Origin: Collinsella sp. AF02-46-1
GTDB lineage: Bacteria; Actinomycetota; Coriobacteriia; Coriobacteriales; Coriobacteriaceae
NCBI RefSeq assembly: GCF_003465825.1
Contig: NZ_QSBV01000014.1
Span: 5,368-69,367, forward strand
Direction of reading: 5' to 3'
Length of the DNA stretch: 64,000 nucleotides
Shown here: positions 24,898-33,490 of the stretch, in pieces
How the letters are laid out: each line of letters opens with the position of its first letter
How positions within the stretch are numbered: position 1 is the stretch's first letter
The notes under the pieces: generated by a model
Seen by the model: only the letters and a program-made list of their open reading frames with translations
The model's database searches: none
Told to the model about the DNA's origin: nothing
Position numbers and translations under genes: made by a program

Positions 24898-27800
24898 CTA
24901 CTTCTTAATGCCGCGTCCCAGACGCTTGGCGACCGATGTGACGGCCTCCTCGCTGGCCGGCCCGCAGCTCACGCAGCCGTCATGGGCACGCATCTGACCG
25001 GTGACCTCGTCCATCGCGAGCGGCGCCACCTTCTCGAGCTTAAAGCCCTTGCCGGCGCGCATGTTTTCCTTTGCCACGCTGATCATAAGCTTAATACGGT
25101 TGAGCTGGTTGACCTCGGACGCACCGGGGTCGTAGTCCACCGCGACAATGTTGCTCTCGGGATGCTGGCGGCGCAGCTCCTTGATCACGGCCTTGCCCAC
25201 CACGTGGTTGGGCAGGCACGCGAAGGGCTGCGTGCAGATGATGTTGGGCGCACCATGGTCGATCAGGTCGAGCATCTCGGCCGTGAGCAACCAGCCCTCG
25301 CCCATGTTGTTGCACACCGAAAGTACCGTACGGGCCTTTTCGGCCATGGTGCCGATGCGCTCGGGCGCCTCGAAGCGGCGGGACTTCTCGAGCATCTCCT
25401 CCACCGGCGTGCGCATCCAGTCCACAAGCTTGATGAGCGCTTGCATGCCCGCGCGTGTAGTAGCAGAGCTTCCCAGCTCGTCTTTCTGCAGCTCGGCGTT
25501 GCTCATGGAGTAGAGGAAGAAGTCGAGCAGGCCCGGCACCACGGCCTCGCAGCCCTCGCGCTCAATGACATCGACCACGTGGTTGTTAGCCGTGGGATGG
25601 AACTTGACCAAGATCTCACCGACCACGCCCACGCGCGGCTTGGTGCCCTCGCCCACGAGCGGCATGGTGTCGAACGCGCGGATGGCCTCGCGGCACAGCT
25701 TGGTGTAGTTGTGGCGGTTAAACTTGGGCGCCAGCTTGCGGGCACGCGCCATGTACTCCTCGTAGAGCGCGTTGGCGGCACCGGGCGTGGCCTCGTACGG
25801 GCGGCAGCGGTAGAGCATCTGCATCATCACGTCACCAAAGAGCACCGCGTAGACTGCCTGCTTAAGCAGCGCCGGCGTCAGCTTAAAGCCGGGGTTGTCC
25901 TCGCCCAGCGCCACGGCCGAAAGCGAGATGACAGGAATCTCGGGGTGGCCGCTCTCGCGCAGGGCCTTGCGGATGAGCGCGATGTAGTTGGTGGCACGGC
26001 AGCCGCCGCCGGTCTGGCTGATGACCACGGCGGTCTTGGACAGGTCGTACCGACCGCTCTCGATGGCCTCCATAATCTGGCCCGTCACCAGAATCGACGG
26101 GTAGCAAATGTCATTGTTCACATAGCGCAGGCCAGCCTCGACGGCATCGTGGTCGGTCGAGGGCAGCAGCTCAAGGTTGTAGCCGGCACCGCGGAACACC
26201 TCTTTGACCAGGTCAAAGTGGATCGGCGCCATCTGCGGGCACAGGATGGTATAGCCCTCGTCGCGCATCTGCTCGGTAAAGGGCACCTTGGGCCATGCGG
26301 TCGAGGCGCTCTCACGCTGTGCCTCGAACGTGTACTTGCGGCTCGCGAACGCGGGGGCATCCGTGGAGGGCGCCACCGGCGCAGCGTCGCCCTGCTCAAA
26401 GACCTTGCCCGCGGCCGTGGCCTCGGCCAAGCGCTCGGCCTCCTGGTCCTTGAGTGCCGCCATGAGCGAGCGGATGCGAATGCGCGCGGCGCCCAGGTTG
26501 GACACCTCGTCGATCTTGAGCACGGTGTAGATCTTGCCACTGGCCTCCAGGATCTCCTGCACCTGATCGGTGGTCAGGGCATCGAGGCCGCAGCCGAAGG
26601 AATTGAGCTGGATCAGGTCCAGGTCGTTGCGCATGGTCACAAAGCGGGCGACGGCGTACAGGCGGCTGTGGTACATCCACTGGTCGACGACGCGGATCGG
26701 GCGCTCGGGCTTCACCAGATGCGCAAGCGAATCCTCGGTAAAGACCGCAAAGCCAAAGCTCGAGATAAGCTCGGGCAGGGCGTGGTTGATCTCGGGGTCG
26801 TTATGGTAGGGACGACCGGCGAGCACGATGCCGTGACCGCCGTGGTCCTCGACCCACTTAAGAGCCTCCTCGCCCATGGTCTGGATGTCCTCGTGGAAAC
26901 GCGCATCGGCCTCAAAGGCGGCGTTGACAGCGGCATCGACCTCGGAGCGCGTGATCTTGGGCCCACGCACGCGACCGCGTCCGGCCTCAGCGTCGGCCAC
27001 ACGGTCGACGGCGAGCACCTGGTACAGACGGCGCTTGAGCTCGGTCTTGTCATGATAGGGCACAAACGGGTACAGGAACTCGATGTTCTGCTCGCGGATG
27101 TCGTCGATGTTGAGTGCCAACGCCGTGGGGTAGCTCATGACGATGGGGCAGTTGTAACAGTTGCCGGCGGTCGGGTCCTCTTTGCGCTCCCAGCGCACGC
27201 ACGGCATCCAGATAAAGTCGACGTCGCGGTCGATAAGGTTCATCACGTGGCCGTGGCTCATCTTGGCTGGATAGCACACGCTCTCGGACGGCATGGACTC
27301 GATACCCGCCTGATAGGTCTTTTTGCTCGACTGGTCGGACAGCTGCACGCTAAAGCCCAGGCGCGTAAAGAACGCATGCCAGAAGGGGTAGTTCTCGTAC
27401 ATGTTGAGCGCGCGCGGAATGCCGACGGTGCCGCGCGGGGCCTCGTCGGGGCTCAGCACCTCGCGGTTAAAGAGCAGCTCGTTTTTCTTTTTGAAGAGGT
27501 TGGGGGCCTCGGTCTTTTGCTTTTTGTGGCCGGCACCCTTCTCGCAGCGGTTGCCGGTAATGAAGCGCCTGCCGCCGCCAAAGTCGTTGACGGTAAGCTG
27601 GCAGTTGTTGGAGCAACGGCCGCAGCGGACATGCTTTTGCGTCACGGTGAGGTGCGCGATATCCTCAGCCGAAAGGATGGTCGAGGTGCCGTCGACGCCG
27701 GCGCGATCGCGGGCGAGCAAGGCCGCACCATAGGCGCCCATGCAGCCGGCGATGTCGGGACGCACGGCGTGCACGCCGGTGAGCTGCTCAAACGCGCGCA

Positions 27801-29679
27801 GCGTGGCATCGGACATAAAGGTGCCACCCTGGACGATCACCTGACTGCCGATCTCCTGGGGGTCGCGCAGCTTAATGACCTTGAACAGGGCATTCTTGAT
27901 GACGGAATAGGACAGGCCGGCCGCGATGTCGCCCACCGTGGCACCTTCTTTTTGCGCCTGCTTGACGCGCGAGTTCATAAAGACCGTGCAGCGGCTGCCC
28001 AGGTCGACGGGGGCCTTGGCATGGATGGCGGCGTCGGCGAACGCGCGCACGTCCATGTTCATAGAGACGGCGAAACTCTCGATAAAGCTGCCGCAGCCCG
28101 ACGAGCAGGCCTCATTGAGCATGATGTGCTCGATGACGCCGTCCTTGACGCGCAGGCACTTCATGTCCTGGCCGCCAATGTCCAGAATGAACTCGACGCC
28201 GGGCAGGAACGCCTTGGCGCCGCGCAGGTGCGCGACGGTCTCGATCTCGCCGGAATCGGCCTTGAGAGCCTCGATGAGCAGCGCCTCGCCGTAGCCCGTG
28301 GTGGTCACGTGGCCGATGGTGCAGCCCGCGGGGATGTGGTTGTAGAAATCGGCCATGATGACCTTGGCCGTGCCCAGGATGTCGCCGTTGTTGTTGCCGT
28401 ACCAGGTGTGCAGCAGCTGACCGTCCTCGCCCACGAGTGCGGCCTTCATGGTGGTGGAACCGGCGTCGATGCCGATGAACACGCGTCCGGTGTAGCCGTC
28501 GAGCTTGCCCTTGGGGACGACCTCGGTGTCGTGGCGACCCTTGAACTCGGCAAAGTCCTCGTCGGTGGCAAAGAGCGGATCCAGGCGCTCGACCTCAGCA
28601 CCCTGCGTGTCGCCCAAGCTGTCGATGGCCTCGATAAGCTGTGGGAACGTGCTGAGCTTGTTGGACTCGTGCGCCATGGCGGCGCCGCTCGCTACAAACA
28701 GGTGGGCGTTTTGGGGCACGATACGGTGCTCCTCGTCCAGGTTGAGCGTGAGGTAGAAGCGGTGGCGCAGCTCGGAGAGATACTGCAGCGGGCCGCCCAG
28801 GAAGGCGACGTTGCCGCGGATGGGGCGGCCGCACGCCAGGCCCGAGATGGTCTGGGTCACGACGGCCTGGAAGATGGAGGCAGCCACGTCCTCGGGACGG
28901 GCGCCCTCGTTGAGCAGCGGCTGGACGTCGGTCTTGGCAAAGACGCCGCAGCGGCTGGCGATGGGATAGATGGTAGTGGCGTTGGCCGCGAGCTCGTTGA
29001 GGCCGCTCGCGTCGGTGTGCAGCAGGGTTGCCATCTGGTCGATGAAGGCGCCCGTACCGCCGGCGCAGGTGCCGTTCATGCGCTGCTCGATGCCGTTGTC
29101 GAAGTAGATGATCTTGGCGTCCTCGCCGCCCAGCTCGATGGCGACATCGGTGGCCGGGATAAGGGTCTCGACGGCGCGTTTGCTGGCGATGACCTCCTGG
29201 ACAAACTCCAGGTCGAGCCACTGGGACAGCAGCAGGCCGCCCGAGCCGGTAATGGCGCAGGTCATCTGGGCCGTCGGCAGCACGGTCGCGGCACCCTCGA
29301 ACAGGTCGCGGGCGCAGGCACGGACGTCGGTGTGATGGCGCTGGTACTTGGCGTAGACGATCTGGTTGTCGTCGTTGAGCACGGCGAGCTTAACGGTAGT
29401 GGAACCCACGTCGATGCCCAGGTGCAGGTTGCCACGAGCGTTCTCGGGGTTGAAGATCGCGCCTTCGGGGGCGTGGGCGGCGGCTACGGGCTCAGCGGCG
29501 GCAGCGGGCTCGCCAGTGACGGACGCCTCCCCTGCCGCGTTCTTGGCATCGGCAACTGCCTCGGCAACTTTCTCGGCTGCCGCGGTCGCGGCCTTCTGCG
29601 CGGCGTCCACCACGGCGGGCGCGGCCTCGCGTGCGGCAGCGACCATGCGGTCCTTAATGCCCTCGACGAGTTTGCTCAT
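24898..29679 (-). CDS. Acyl-CoA dehydratase activase/2-hydroxyacyl-CoA dehydratase fusion
   Basis: A 1593-residue protein fusing two BadF/BcrA-type ATPase domains with dehydratase-related domains. Order: Ala-rich amphipathic N-terminus (1-75); ATPase 1 (about 85-345, LGIDVGSTTVK, GGEDAKII, NGTCAGGTGAF); ATPase 2 (about 398-665, IGIDAGSTTMK, DIGGQDMK, EACSSGCGSF); a Cys cluster CGRCSNNC (about 685); a DUF2229-like part (about 746-1000); a C-terminal 2-hydroxyglutaryl-CoA dehydratase-like part ending with CVSCGP. Known activators are homodimeric Fe-S ATPases that inject an electron into 2-hydroxyacyl-CoA dehydratases; this fusion may form the dimer within one chain. Substrate unknown. AGGAGAG before the ATG; 11 bp after the TetR gene, one operon. 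Confidence 0.93.
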   Translation of the reverse strand: MSKLVEGIKDRMVAAAREAAPAVVDAAQKAATAAAEKVAEAVADAKNAAGEASVTGEPAAAAEPVAAAHAPEGAIFNPENARGNLHLGIDVGSTTVKLAVLNDDNQIVYAKYQRHHTDVRACARDLFEGAATVLPTAQMTCAITGSGGLLLSQWLDLEFVQEVIASKRAVETLIPATDVAIELGGEDAKIIYFDNGIEQRMNGTCAGGTGAFIDQMATLLHTDASGLNELAANATTIYPIASRCGVFAKTDVQPLLNEGARPEDVAASIFQAVVTQTISGLACGRPIRGNVAFLGGPLQYLSELRHRFYLTLNLDEEHRIVPQNAHLFVASGAAMAHESNKLSTFPQLIEAIDSLGDTQGAEVERLDPLFATDEDFAEFKGRHDTEVVPKGKLDGYTGRVFIGIDAGSTTMKAALVGEDGQLLHTWYGNNNGDILGTAKVIMADFYNHIPAGCTIGHVTTTGYGEALLIEALKADSGEIETVAHLRGAKAFLPGVEFILDIGGQDMKCLRVKDGVIEHIMLNEACSSGCGSFIESFAVSMNMDVRAFADAAIHAKAPVDLGSRCTVFMNSRVKQAQKEGATVGDIAAGLSYSVIKNALFKVIKLRDPQEIGSQVIVQGGTFMSDATLRAFEQLTGVHAVRPDIAGCMGAYGAALLARDRAGVDGTSTILSAEDIAHLTVTQKHVRCGRCSNNCQLTVNDFGGGRRFITGNRCEKGAGHKKQKTEAPNLFKKKNELLFNREVLSPDEAPRGTVGIPRALNMYENYPFWHAFFTRLGFSVQLSDQSSKKTYQAGIESMPSESVCYPAKMSHGHVMNLIDRDVDFIWMPCVRWERKEDPTAGNCYNCPIVMSYPTALALNIDDIREQNIEFLYPFVPYHDKTELKRRLYQVLAVDRVADAEAGRGRVRGPKITRSEVDAAVNAAFEADARFHEDIQTMGEEALKWVEDHGGHGIVLAGRPYHNDPEINHALPELISSFGFAVFTEDSLAHLVKPERPIRVVDQWMYHSRLYAVARFVTMRNDLDLIQLNSFGCGLDALTTDQVQEILEASGKIYTVLKIDEVSNLGAARIRIRSLMAALKDQEAERLAEATAAGKVFEQGDAAPVAPSTDAPAFASRKYTFEAQRESASTAWPKVPFTEQMRDEGYTILCPQMAPIHFDLVKEVFRGAGYNLELLPSTDHDAVEAGLRYVNNDICYPSILVTGQIMEAIESGRYDLSKTAVVISQTGGGCRATNYIALIRKALRESGHPEIPVISLSAVALGEDNPGFKLTPALLKQAVYAVLFGDVMMQMLYRCRPYEATPGAANALYEEYMARARKLAPKFNRHNYTKLCREAIRAFDTMPLVGEGTKPRVGVVGEILVKFHPTANNHVVDVIEREGCEAVVPGLLDFFLYSMSNAELQKDELGSSATTRAGMQALIKLVDWMRTPVEEMLEKSRRFEAPERIGTMAEKARTVLSVCNNMGEGWLLTAEMLDLIDHGAPNIICTQPFACLPNHVVGKAVIKELRRQHPESNIVAVDYDPGASEVNQLNRIKLMISVAKENMRAGKGFKLEKVAPLAMDEVTGQMRAHDGCVSCGPASEEAVTSVAKRLGRGIKK

Positions 29680-29690
29680 TGTCTCTCCTC

Positions 29691-30401
29691 TTAGTTGTTG
29701 GACTCGACGGTTGCGGCGGTGTCGACCGCGTCCTCGAGCTGCAAGTTCAATAGCTTCATGCCGTATTCCGGCACGTTGATATCGATGGGTTGGCCATACA
29801 GGTCGCCGGGGCGCACAAAAGCGAGCACCGTCATAATGCGCGCCATGGCCTCGGGCGATTCGGTGAGCCCACGCTCAAACCAGCGCTGAATCATGCCGAC
29901 CTCGGCGCTCACGACGTAGGTGACGTAGTAGTCAAAGAACGTGCCCAGCGCCAGGCCCAAAATGCCCGTCTGCGCACGCGGCACCACAGCCTCACGCGCG
30001 GTGTCGATAATCCTTTTAATAAAGGCCTGGTCGCCGCCCGGACCCAGCAGCGCACCGATTAAGTCGCGGTTGGCCGCAAGATAACGCAGCAGCTCAACCG
30101 AACCGGGCGCCGGCTCGAGCTCATCGATGTTGTGATAGAGATCGGGCAGCTGAGCTGCAGTGATGAGCTCAATGCGCTCACGGATCTCGGCCAGCAAGCC
30201 GTCCTCGATTTGATTGATAAAGTCGGGAATATCGCGGTAGTGCGAATAGAACGTGCGGCGCGTAAGACCGGCGCGCTCGGTGAGCGACGCAACGTTAATG
30301 CGCGAAAGGTCGCCGCTTTCGGCAAGCTCGCTGGCAAGTGCCTGGCGAAGGGCACGCTGCGAGCGAAGGGATCGGCGATCGCATTTCTCGAGCTGGGACA
30401 A
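29691..30401 (-). CDS. TetR/AcrR family regulator
   Basis: A 236-residue transcription regulator. The N-terminal helix-turn-helix is at about residues 15-60 (SLTERAGLTRRTFYSHYRDI), followed by a larger ligand-binding helical domain. It starts with TTG at 30401; GGGAGG lies 4 nt upstream and no ATG is placed better. It is 11 bp upstream of the activase gene and must be co-transcribed with it, so it probably controls its own operon. Two TGCACA-type palindromes in the promoter (30423-30440, 30453-30467) are the likely operators. The inducer may be an acyl-CoA or fermentation intermediate; that is inference. Confidence 0.88.
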   Translation of the reverse strand: MSQLEKCDRRSLRSQRALRQALASELAESGDLSRINVASLTERAGLTRRTFYSHYRDIPDFINQIEDGLLAEIRERIELITAAQLPDLYHNIDELEPAPGSVELLRYLAANRDLIGALLGPGGDQAFIKRIIDTAREAVVPRAQTGILGLALGTFFDYYVTYVVSAEVGMIQRWFERGLTESPEAMARIMTVLAFVRPGDLYGQPIDINVPEYGMKLLNLQLEDAVDTAATVESNN

Positions 30402-30422
30402 GCGTCCTCCCTGTTACTCAAC

Positions 30423-30467
30423 CTGTGCACTATTGCACAGTGCGAGTATTATTGCACACCGTGTGCA
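30423..30467 (-). promoter_or_regulatory. Twin palindromic operator of the TetR-activase operon
   Basis: CTGTGCA-CTAT-TGCACAG (30423-30440) and TGCACAC-C-GTGTGCA (30453-30467) are perfect dyads centred about 28 bp apart. Both contain TGCACA half-sites and bracket an AT-rich stretch that could be the -10 region. They lie 22-66 bp upstream of the TTG start, the usual place for TetR-type autoregulation. Confidence 0.65.
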
Positions 30468-30522
30468 TCAACACGTAAAGGCAATATTTAGATTGTGGCA
30501 AAAGCGCAGTCCCTTGGTCACA

Positions 30523-31380
30523 TTATTCGATGACGGTGCGGGAGTTTTGCTTGCGCATGGTGGCGAGCATGTGCTTGGGAACGGCGTGGGTCATGCAGCT
30601 GCCGATAGTCGCGCCTGCGGCGGCCTTGGCTGCATCGCTGCCGTTTTTGGTCGCATAACTGTGGCGGAAGCGTTTGAGCATGGCAATGTCGTTGCCGCCG
30701 TCGCCGTAGACCGCCACCTCGTCCTCGGCAATGCCGTAGTAACCCGCCAGCCAGGCAACACTCTCGCCCTTGTTGCACGCCACGTCCGTGATCTCGAACA
30801 TCACCGGATCGAACGGCGCGTTGACCACGCGGTCCGATCGTTCGGCCAAATATGCCTTAAGGTCGCGCTCCAGCTCGGGCGAGGTCACGCGACAATTGAT
30901 CTTGCATACATCGTGACGCAAGATATCGCCGATCGACTGGTCGAAATACTGTTCCTCGTGATAGCCGCCACGCGCACGCATGCCGCGCATCACAATACGC
31001 TTGATGGGGCTGTCCTTTTTAAAGCCCGCCTGATGCATCTCGAACGAACCGCTCGAGAACATGCCATCGGGCGTGGAGCAATCAAAGCAGATATCCGGGA
31101 ACGCCTTGAGCAGCTCCTCGGTAACCTGCGGGTCGATGGTCCAGGTTTTGAGCACCTCGCCATGACTGTCGCGCACGATGGAGCCGTTAGAGCAGCAGGC
31201 ATCGATCGCCAGCCCCGTAAAGCCATGCTCGCCGATTGGCAACGTCGAGCGCCCGGTCGCGGGAACCACATGCAAGTCAGCCTCGGTCAGCTCGCGGATG
31301 GCACGGCGGATGGTCCCATCCGCCTCGTGCAGGGCGTTCAGCAGCGTTCCGTCTAAGTCACTCGCAAACATCTTGATCAT
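30523..31380 (-). CDS. HAD superfamily (Cof-type) hydrolase
   Basis: Cytoplasmic phosphatase of the Cof subfamily of haloacid dehalogenase-like hydrolases; members dephosphorylate sugar phosphates, nucleotides or cofactors. Motif I is FASDLDGTLL with the nucleophilic Asp, motif II is around PATGRS, and motif IV is VAVYGDGGNDIAML. 285 residues, normal for the family. GGAGAGG precedes the ATG. It follows amtB-glnK on the same strand with an 87-bp gap. No specific substrate can be assigned. Confidence 0.9.
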   Translation of the reverse strand: MIKMFASDLDGTLLNALHEADGTIRRAIRELTEADLHVVPATGRSTLPIGEHGFTGLAIDACCSNGSIVRDSHGEVLKTWTIDPQVTEELLKAFPDICFDCSTPDGMFSSGSFEMHQAGFKKDSPIKRIVMRGMRARGGYHEEQYFDQSIGDILRHDVCKINCRVTSPELERDLKAYLAERSDRVVNAPFDPVMFEITDVACNKGESVAWLAGYYGIAEDEVAVYGDGGNDIAMLKRFRHSYATKNGSDAAKAAAGATIGSCMTHAVPKHMLATMRKQNSRTVIE

Positions 31381-31421
31381 GGGCGTGCCTCTCCTTCGTC
31401 TGCACGATATTGTAGACGAGA

Positions 31422-31451
31422 ACGGGCGCGCCCCAAGAGAGGCACGCCCGT
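31422..31451 (-). terminator. Possible terminator of glnK
   Basis: A 7-bp ACGGGCG/CGCCCGT stem with a 16-nt loop 17 bp after the glnK stop codon. The U-tract is poor, so it may be leaky and let the HAD gene be co-transcribed. Confidence 0.4.
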
Positions 31452-31467
31452 CGGGCGAAAGATTGTC

Positions 31468-31806
31468 CTACACCGCGGCAGGGCCATGTTCGCCGGTACG
31501 GATGCGGATAACTTCCTCGACCGGCTCGACCCAAATCTTGCCGTCTCCGACGGCACCGGTGCGAGCAGCGTTGCAGATGATCTCGACAATGCCGTCGACA
31601 TGTTCATCGGCGCAGATGAGGATGAACTGCACCTTAGGGATCGTGTTGACAAGCAACTCGTTGCCGCGCACGTATTCCTTCCAGCCATGCTGCGCGCCGC
31701 AGCCCTGCACCTGGTTGATGGTCATGCCGCGAACATCGGCAGCAAACAGCGCGTCTTTGAGAACCTCAAGTTTTTCCTGACGGACGATCGCCGTGATCTT
31801 CTTCAT
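31468..31806 (-). CDS. glnK: PII nitrogen regulatory protein (GlnB/GlnK)
   Basis: A 112-residue trimeric PII signal protein that binds ATP/ADP and 2-oxoglutarate and blocks the ammonium channel when nitrogen is plentiful. It has the N-terminal beta strand MKKITAIVRQEKLEVLKDAL, MTINQVQGCG, and GDGKIWVEPVEEVIRIRTGE near the C-terminus. In the T-loop the usual uridylylation Tyr is in HGWKEYVRG. It lies downstream of amtB on the same strand (the classical order is glnK-amtB; here it is amtB-glnK), separated by a 208-bp palindrome-rich gap. Confidence 0.95.
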   Translation of the reverse strand: MKKITAIVRQEKLEVLKDALFAADVRGMTINQVQGCGAQHGWKEYVRGNELLVNTIPKVQFILICADEHVDGIVEIICNAARTGAVGDGKIWVEPVEEVIRIRTGEHGPAAV

Positions 31807-31912
31807 AGTGAATTCCTCTCAATAATCAACGTATCCCTTTACATGAGACGCGGGTTTCCCAGGTGCCGTAAACCAACCTCAGAGATCAAAAAAGTTCAAC
31901 TGACTGGTCTTA

Positions 31913-32015
31913 GCAGGTTTCCCAAGTGCCGCAGATTGCCGTGAAAGAGGAGCGAAGCGTACTTAAGTACGTGAGCGACGATTGAACGGCAAGGTGCGGT
32001 GCTTGGGGAAGCTGC
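31913..32015. repeat. 103-bp palindrome ending at the amtB stop codon
   Basis: 30-nt arms (31913-31942 and 31986-32015) are inverted with seven mismatches. In the middle is a perfect 14-bp palindrome CGTACTTAAGTACG (31958-31971). The right arm ends on the first base of the amtB stop codon (32015-32017). A direct partial copy of the left arm, GGTTTCCCAGGTGCCG, lies at 31853-31868. Confidence 0.8.
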
Positions 32016-33292
32016 TAATCGAGTCCGGAGAATGAGGGGTATGCGCTCTCGCCGTGCTGACTCGCATCCAGGCCCAGTGCCTCGTCGGCCTCGTCCACGC
32101 GCAGGCTACCGTGGAACAGCGCCTTGACCACCGCGGCGATCACCAAGTCGAGCATCAGCACAATAACGACCGTCACCACAATGCCCAGAACCTGCGAGAC
32201 AAGCAGCGACACGTCGCCCGTGTAGAACAGGCCGCCCTTACCGGTCCACGAGAGCTCCGGCACGCAGAACAGGCCCGTGAGCACACCGCCCAAGATGCCG
32301 CCGATACCGTGGCAACCGAACGCGTCGAGCGCATCGTCGTAGCCGAACTTGGTCTTAAGATGGCTGATGGCCAGATAGCAGACGGGCGATACGATCAGGC
32401 CCATGACCAGCGCCGCCCACGGCTCGACAAAGCCCGCACCCGGCGTAACCACCACAAGGCCCGCAACCAAACCGGTGCTAGCACCCACCAGCGTGGGACG
32501 ACCGGTGTGCACGCGCTCGACGACAAGCCACGAGACCATGCCCGCCGCGCTGGCCGTCACGGTGTTGAGGATGGCGAGTGCCGCCACGGCGTCGGCCTTA
32601 AACTCGCTGCCGCCGTTAAAGCCAAACCAACCAAACCAAAGTAGACCGGCGCCCAGCGCCACAAACGGCACGTTATGCGGACGGTAGCTCACCATGCCAA
32701 AGCCGCGACGACGGCCGAGCATTAAGCAGAGAATCAGGCCCGTGAGACCGGACGAAATGTGTACCACGTCGCCGCCGGCAAAGTCGAGCGCGCCGATGAT
32801 GTCGCCGATAAAGGAACCATCGCCGCCCCAAACCATGTGGGCGAGCGGCGCATAGACCACGAGCAGCCAAATGCCCAGGAAGGCCGTCATGGCACCAAAC
32901 TTAACGCGGCCTGCCAGACTGCCCGTAACGATAGCGGCGGTGATCATGGCAAACGCCATCTGGAAGGCGATGTTGATGATCTGAGGGTAGACGGCACCAT
33001 CCGCAGCATTGCCCTCGGCCGCCTGCAGCACCTGGTTGAGCACCGGCAGGCACAGCAACTGGTCAAAGCCGCCAATAAACGGGCTAGAACCGTCGCCACC
33101 GTAGGCCAGCGACCAGCCGGCAACAATCCACAGCACACCAACCAGGCCAATGGCGCCAAAGCACATAAGCATGGTGTTGATGACATTTTTGCGCCTGGAC
33201 AGGCCGCCATAGAAAAACGCCAGACCCGGTGTCATTAAAAACACGAGCATGGTGCAGATGAGCATAAACGTTGTCGATCCCGTATCGTACAT
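32015..33292 (-). CDS. amtB: Ammonium transporter
   Basis: Amt/MEP/Rh family ammonium channel in the cytoplasmic membrane. Eleven helices are expected; diagnostic segments include GLAFFYGGL, the signature DFAGGDVVHISSGLTGL, and FGCHGIGGILGG with a pore His. 425 residues. The start at 33292 has AAGGGGGAG just upstream; the frame extends to 33406 but without support. Operon with glnK, whose product would gate this channel. The C-terminal cytoplasmic tail (LRVDEADEALGLDASQHGE) is the part to which PII proteins dock in homologues. Confidence 0.96.
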   Translation of the reverse strand: MYDTGSTTFMLICTMLVFLMTPGLAFFYGGLSRRKNVINTMLMCFGAIGLVGVLWIVAGWSLAYGGDGSSPFIGGFDQLLCLPVLNQVLQAAEGNAADGAVYPQIINIAFQMAFAMITAAIVTGSLAGRVKFGAMTAFLGIWLLVVYAPLAHMVWGGDGSFIGDIIGALDFAGGDVVHISSGLTGLILCLMLGRRRGFGMVSYRPHNVPFVALGAGLLWFGWFGFNGGSEFKADAVAALAILNTVTASAAGMVSWLVVERVHTGRPTLVGASTGLVAGLVVVTPGAGFVEPWAALVMGLIVSPVCYLAISHLKTKFGYDDALDAFGCHGIGGILGGVLTGLFCVPELSWTGKGGLFYTGDVSLLVSQVLGIVVTVVIVLMLDLVIAAVVKALFHGSLRVDEADEALGLDASQHGESAYPSFSGLD

Positions 33293-33490
33293 TCGCTCCC
33301 CCTTGGTCGCATGAACGTTGTCGGCGCTCATGATGCGGCCGAGGGGCAACTGGTGTAGACCAGATACGGCGTTGTTAAACGCTGCGTTGTCGAATGGAAA
33401 CGGCACCGCAATCTTGGAAACGGCGCGGCAACGGACGCGAAACGAACGGGAAACGTGCGAACGAGAAGGGCGCGCTTGGCTCCGCTCTGG

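Noticed and set aside
24982..29694. 1570-codon open frame on the plus strand
   Set aside because: Exact antisense of the activase/dehydratase gene; its translation is low in conserved motifs and full of Leu/Val/Gly/His, as expected from the reverse of high-GC codons.
30423..30467. tRNA-like or riboswitch structure
   Set aside because: The two dyads are short, promoter-placed and fit TetR operators; no conserved riboswitch or tRNA features are seen.
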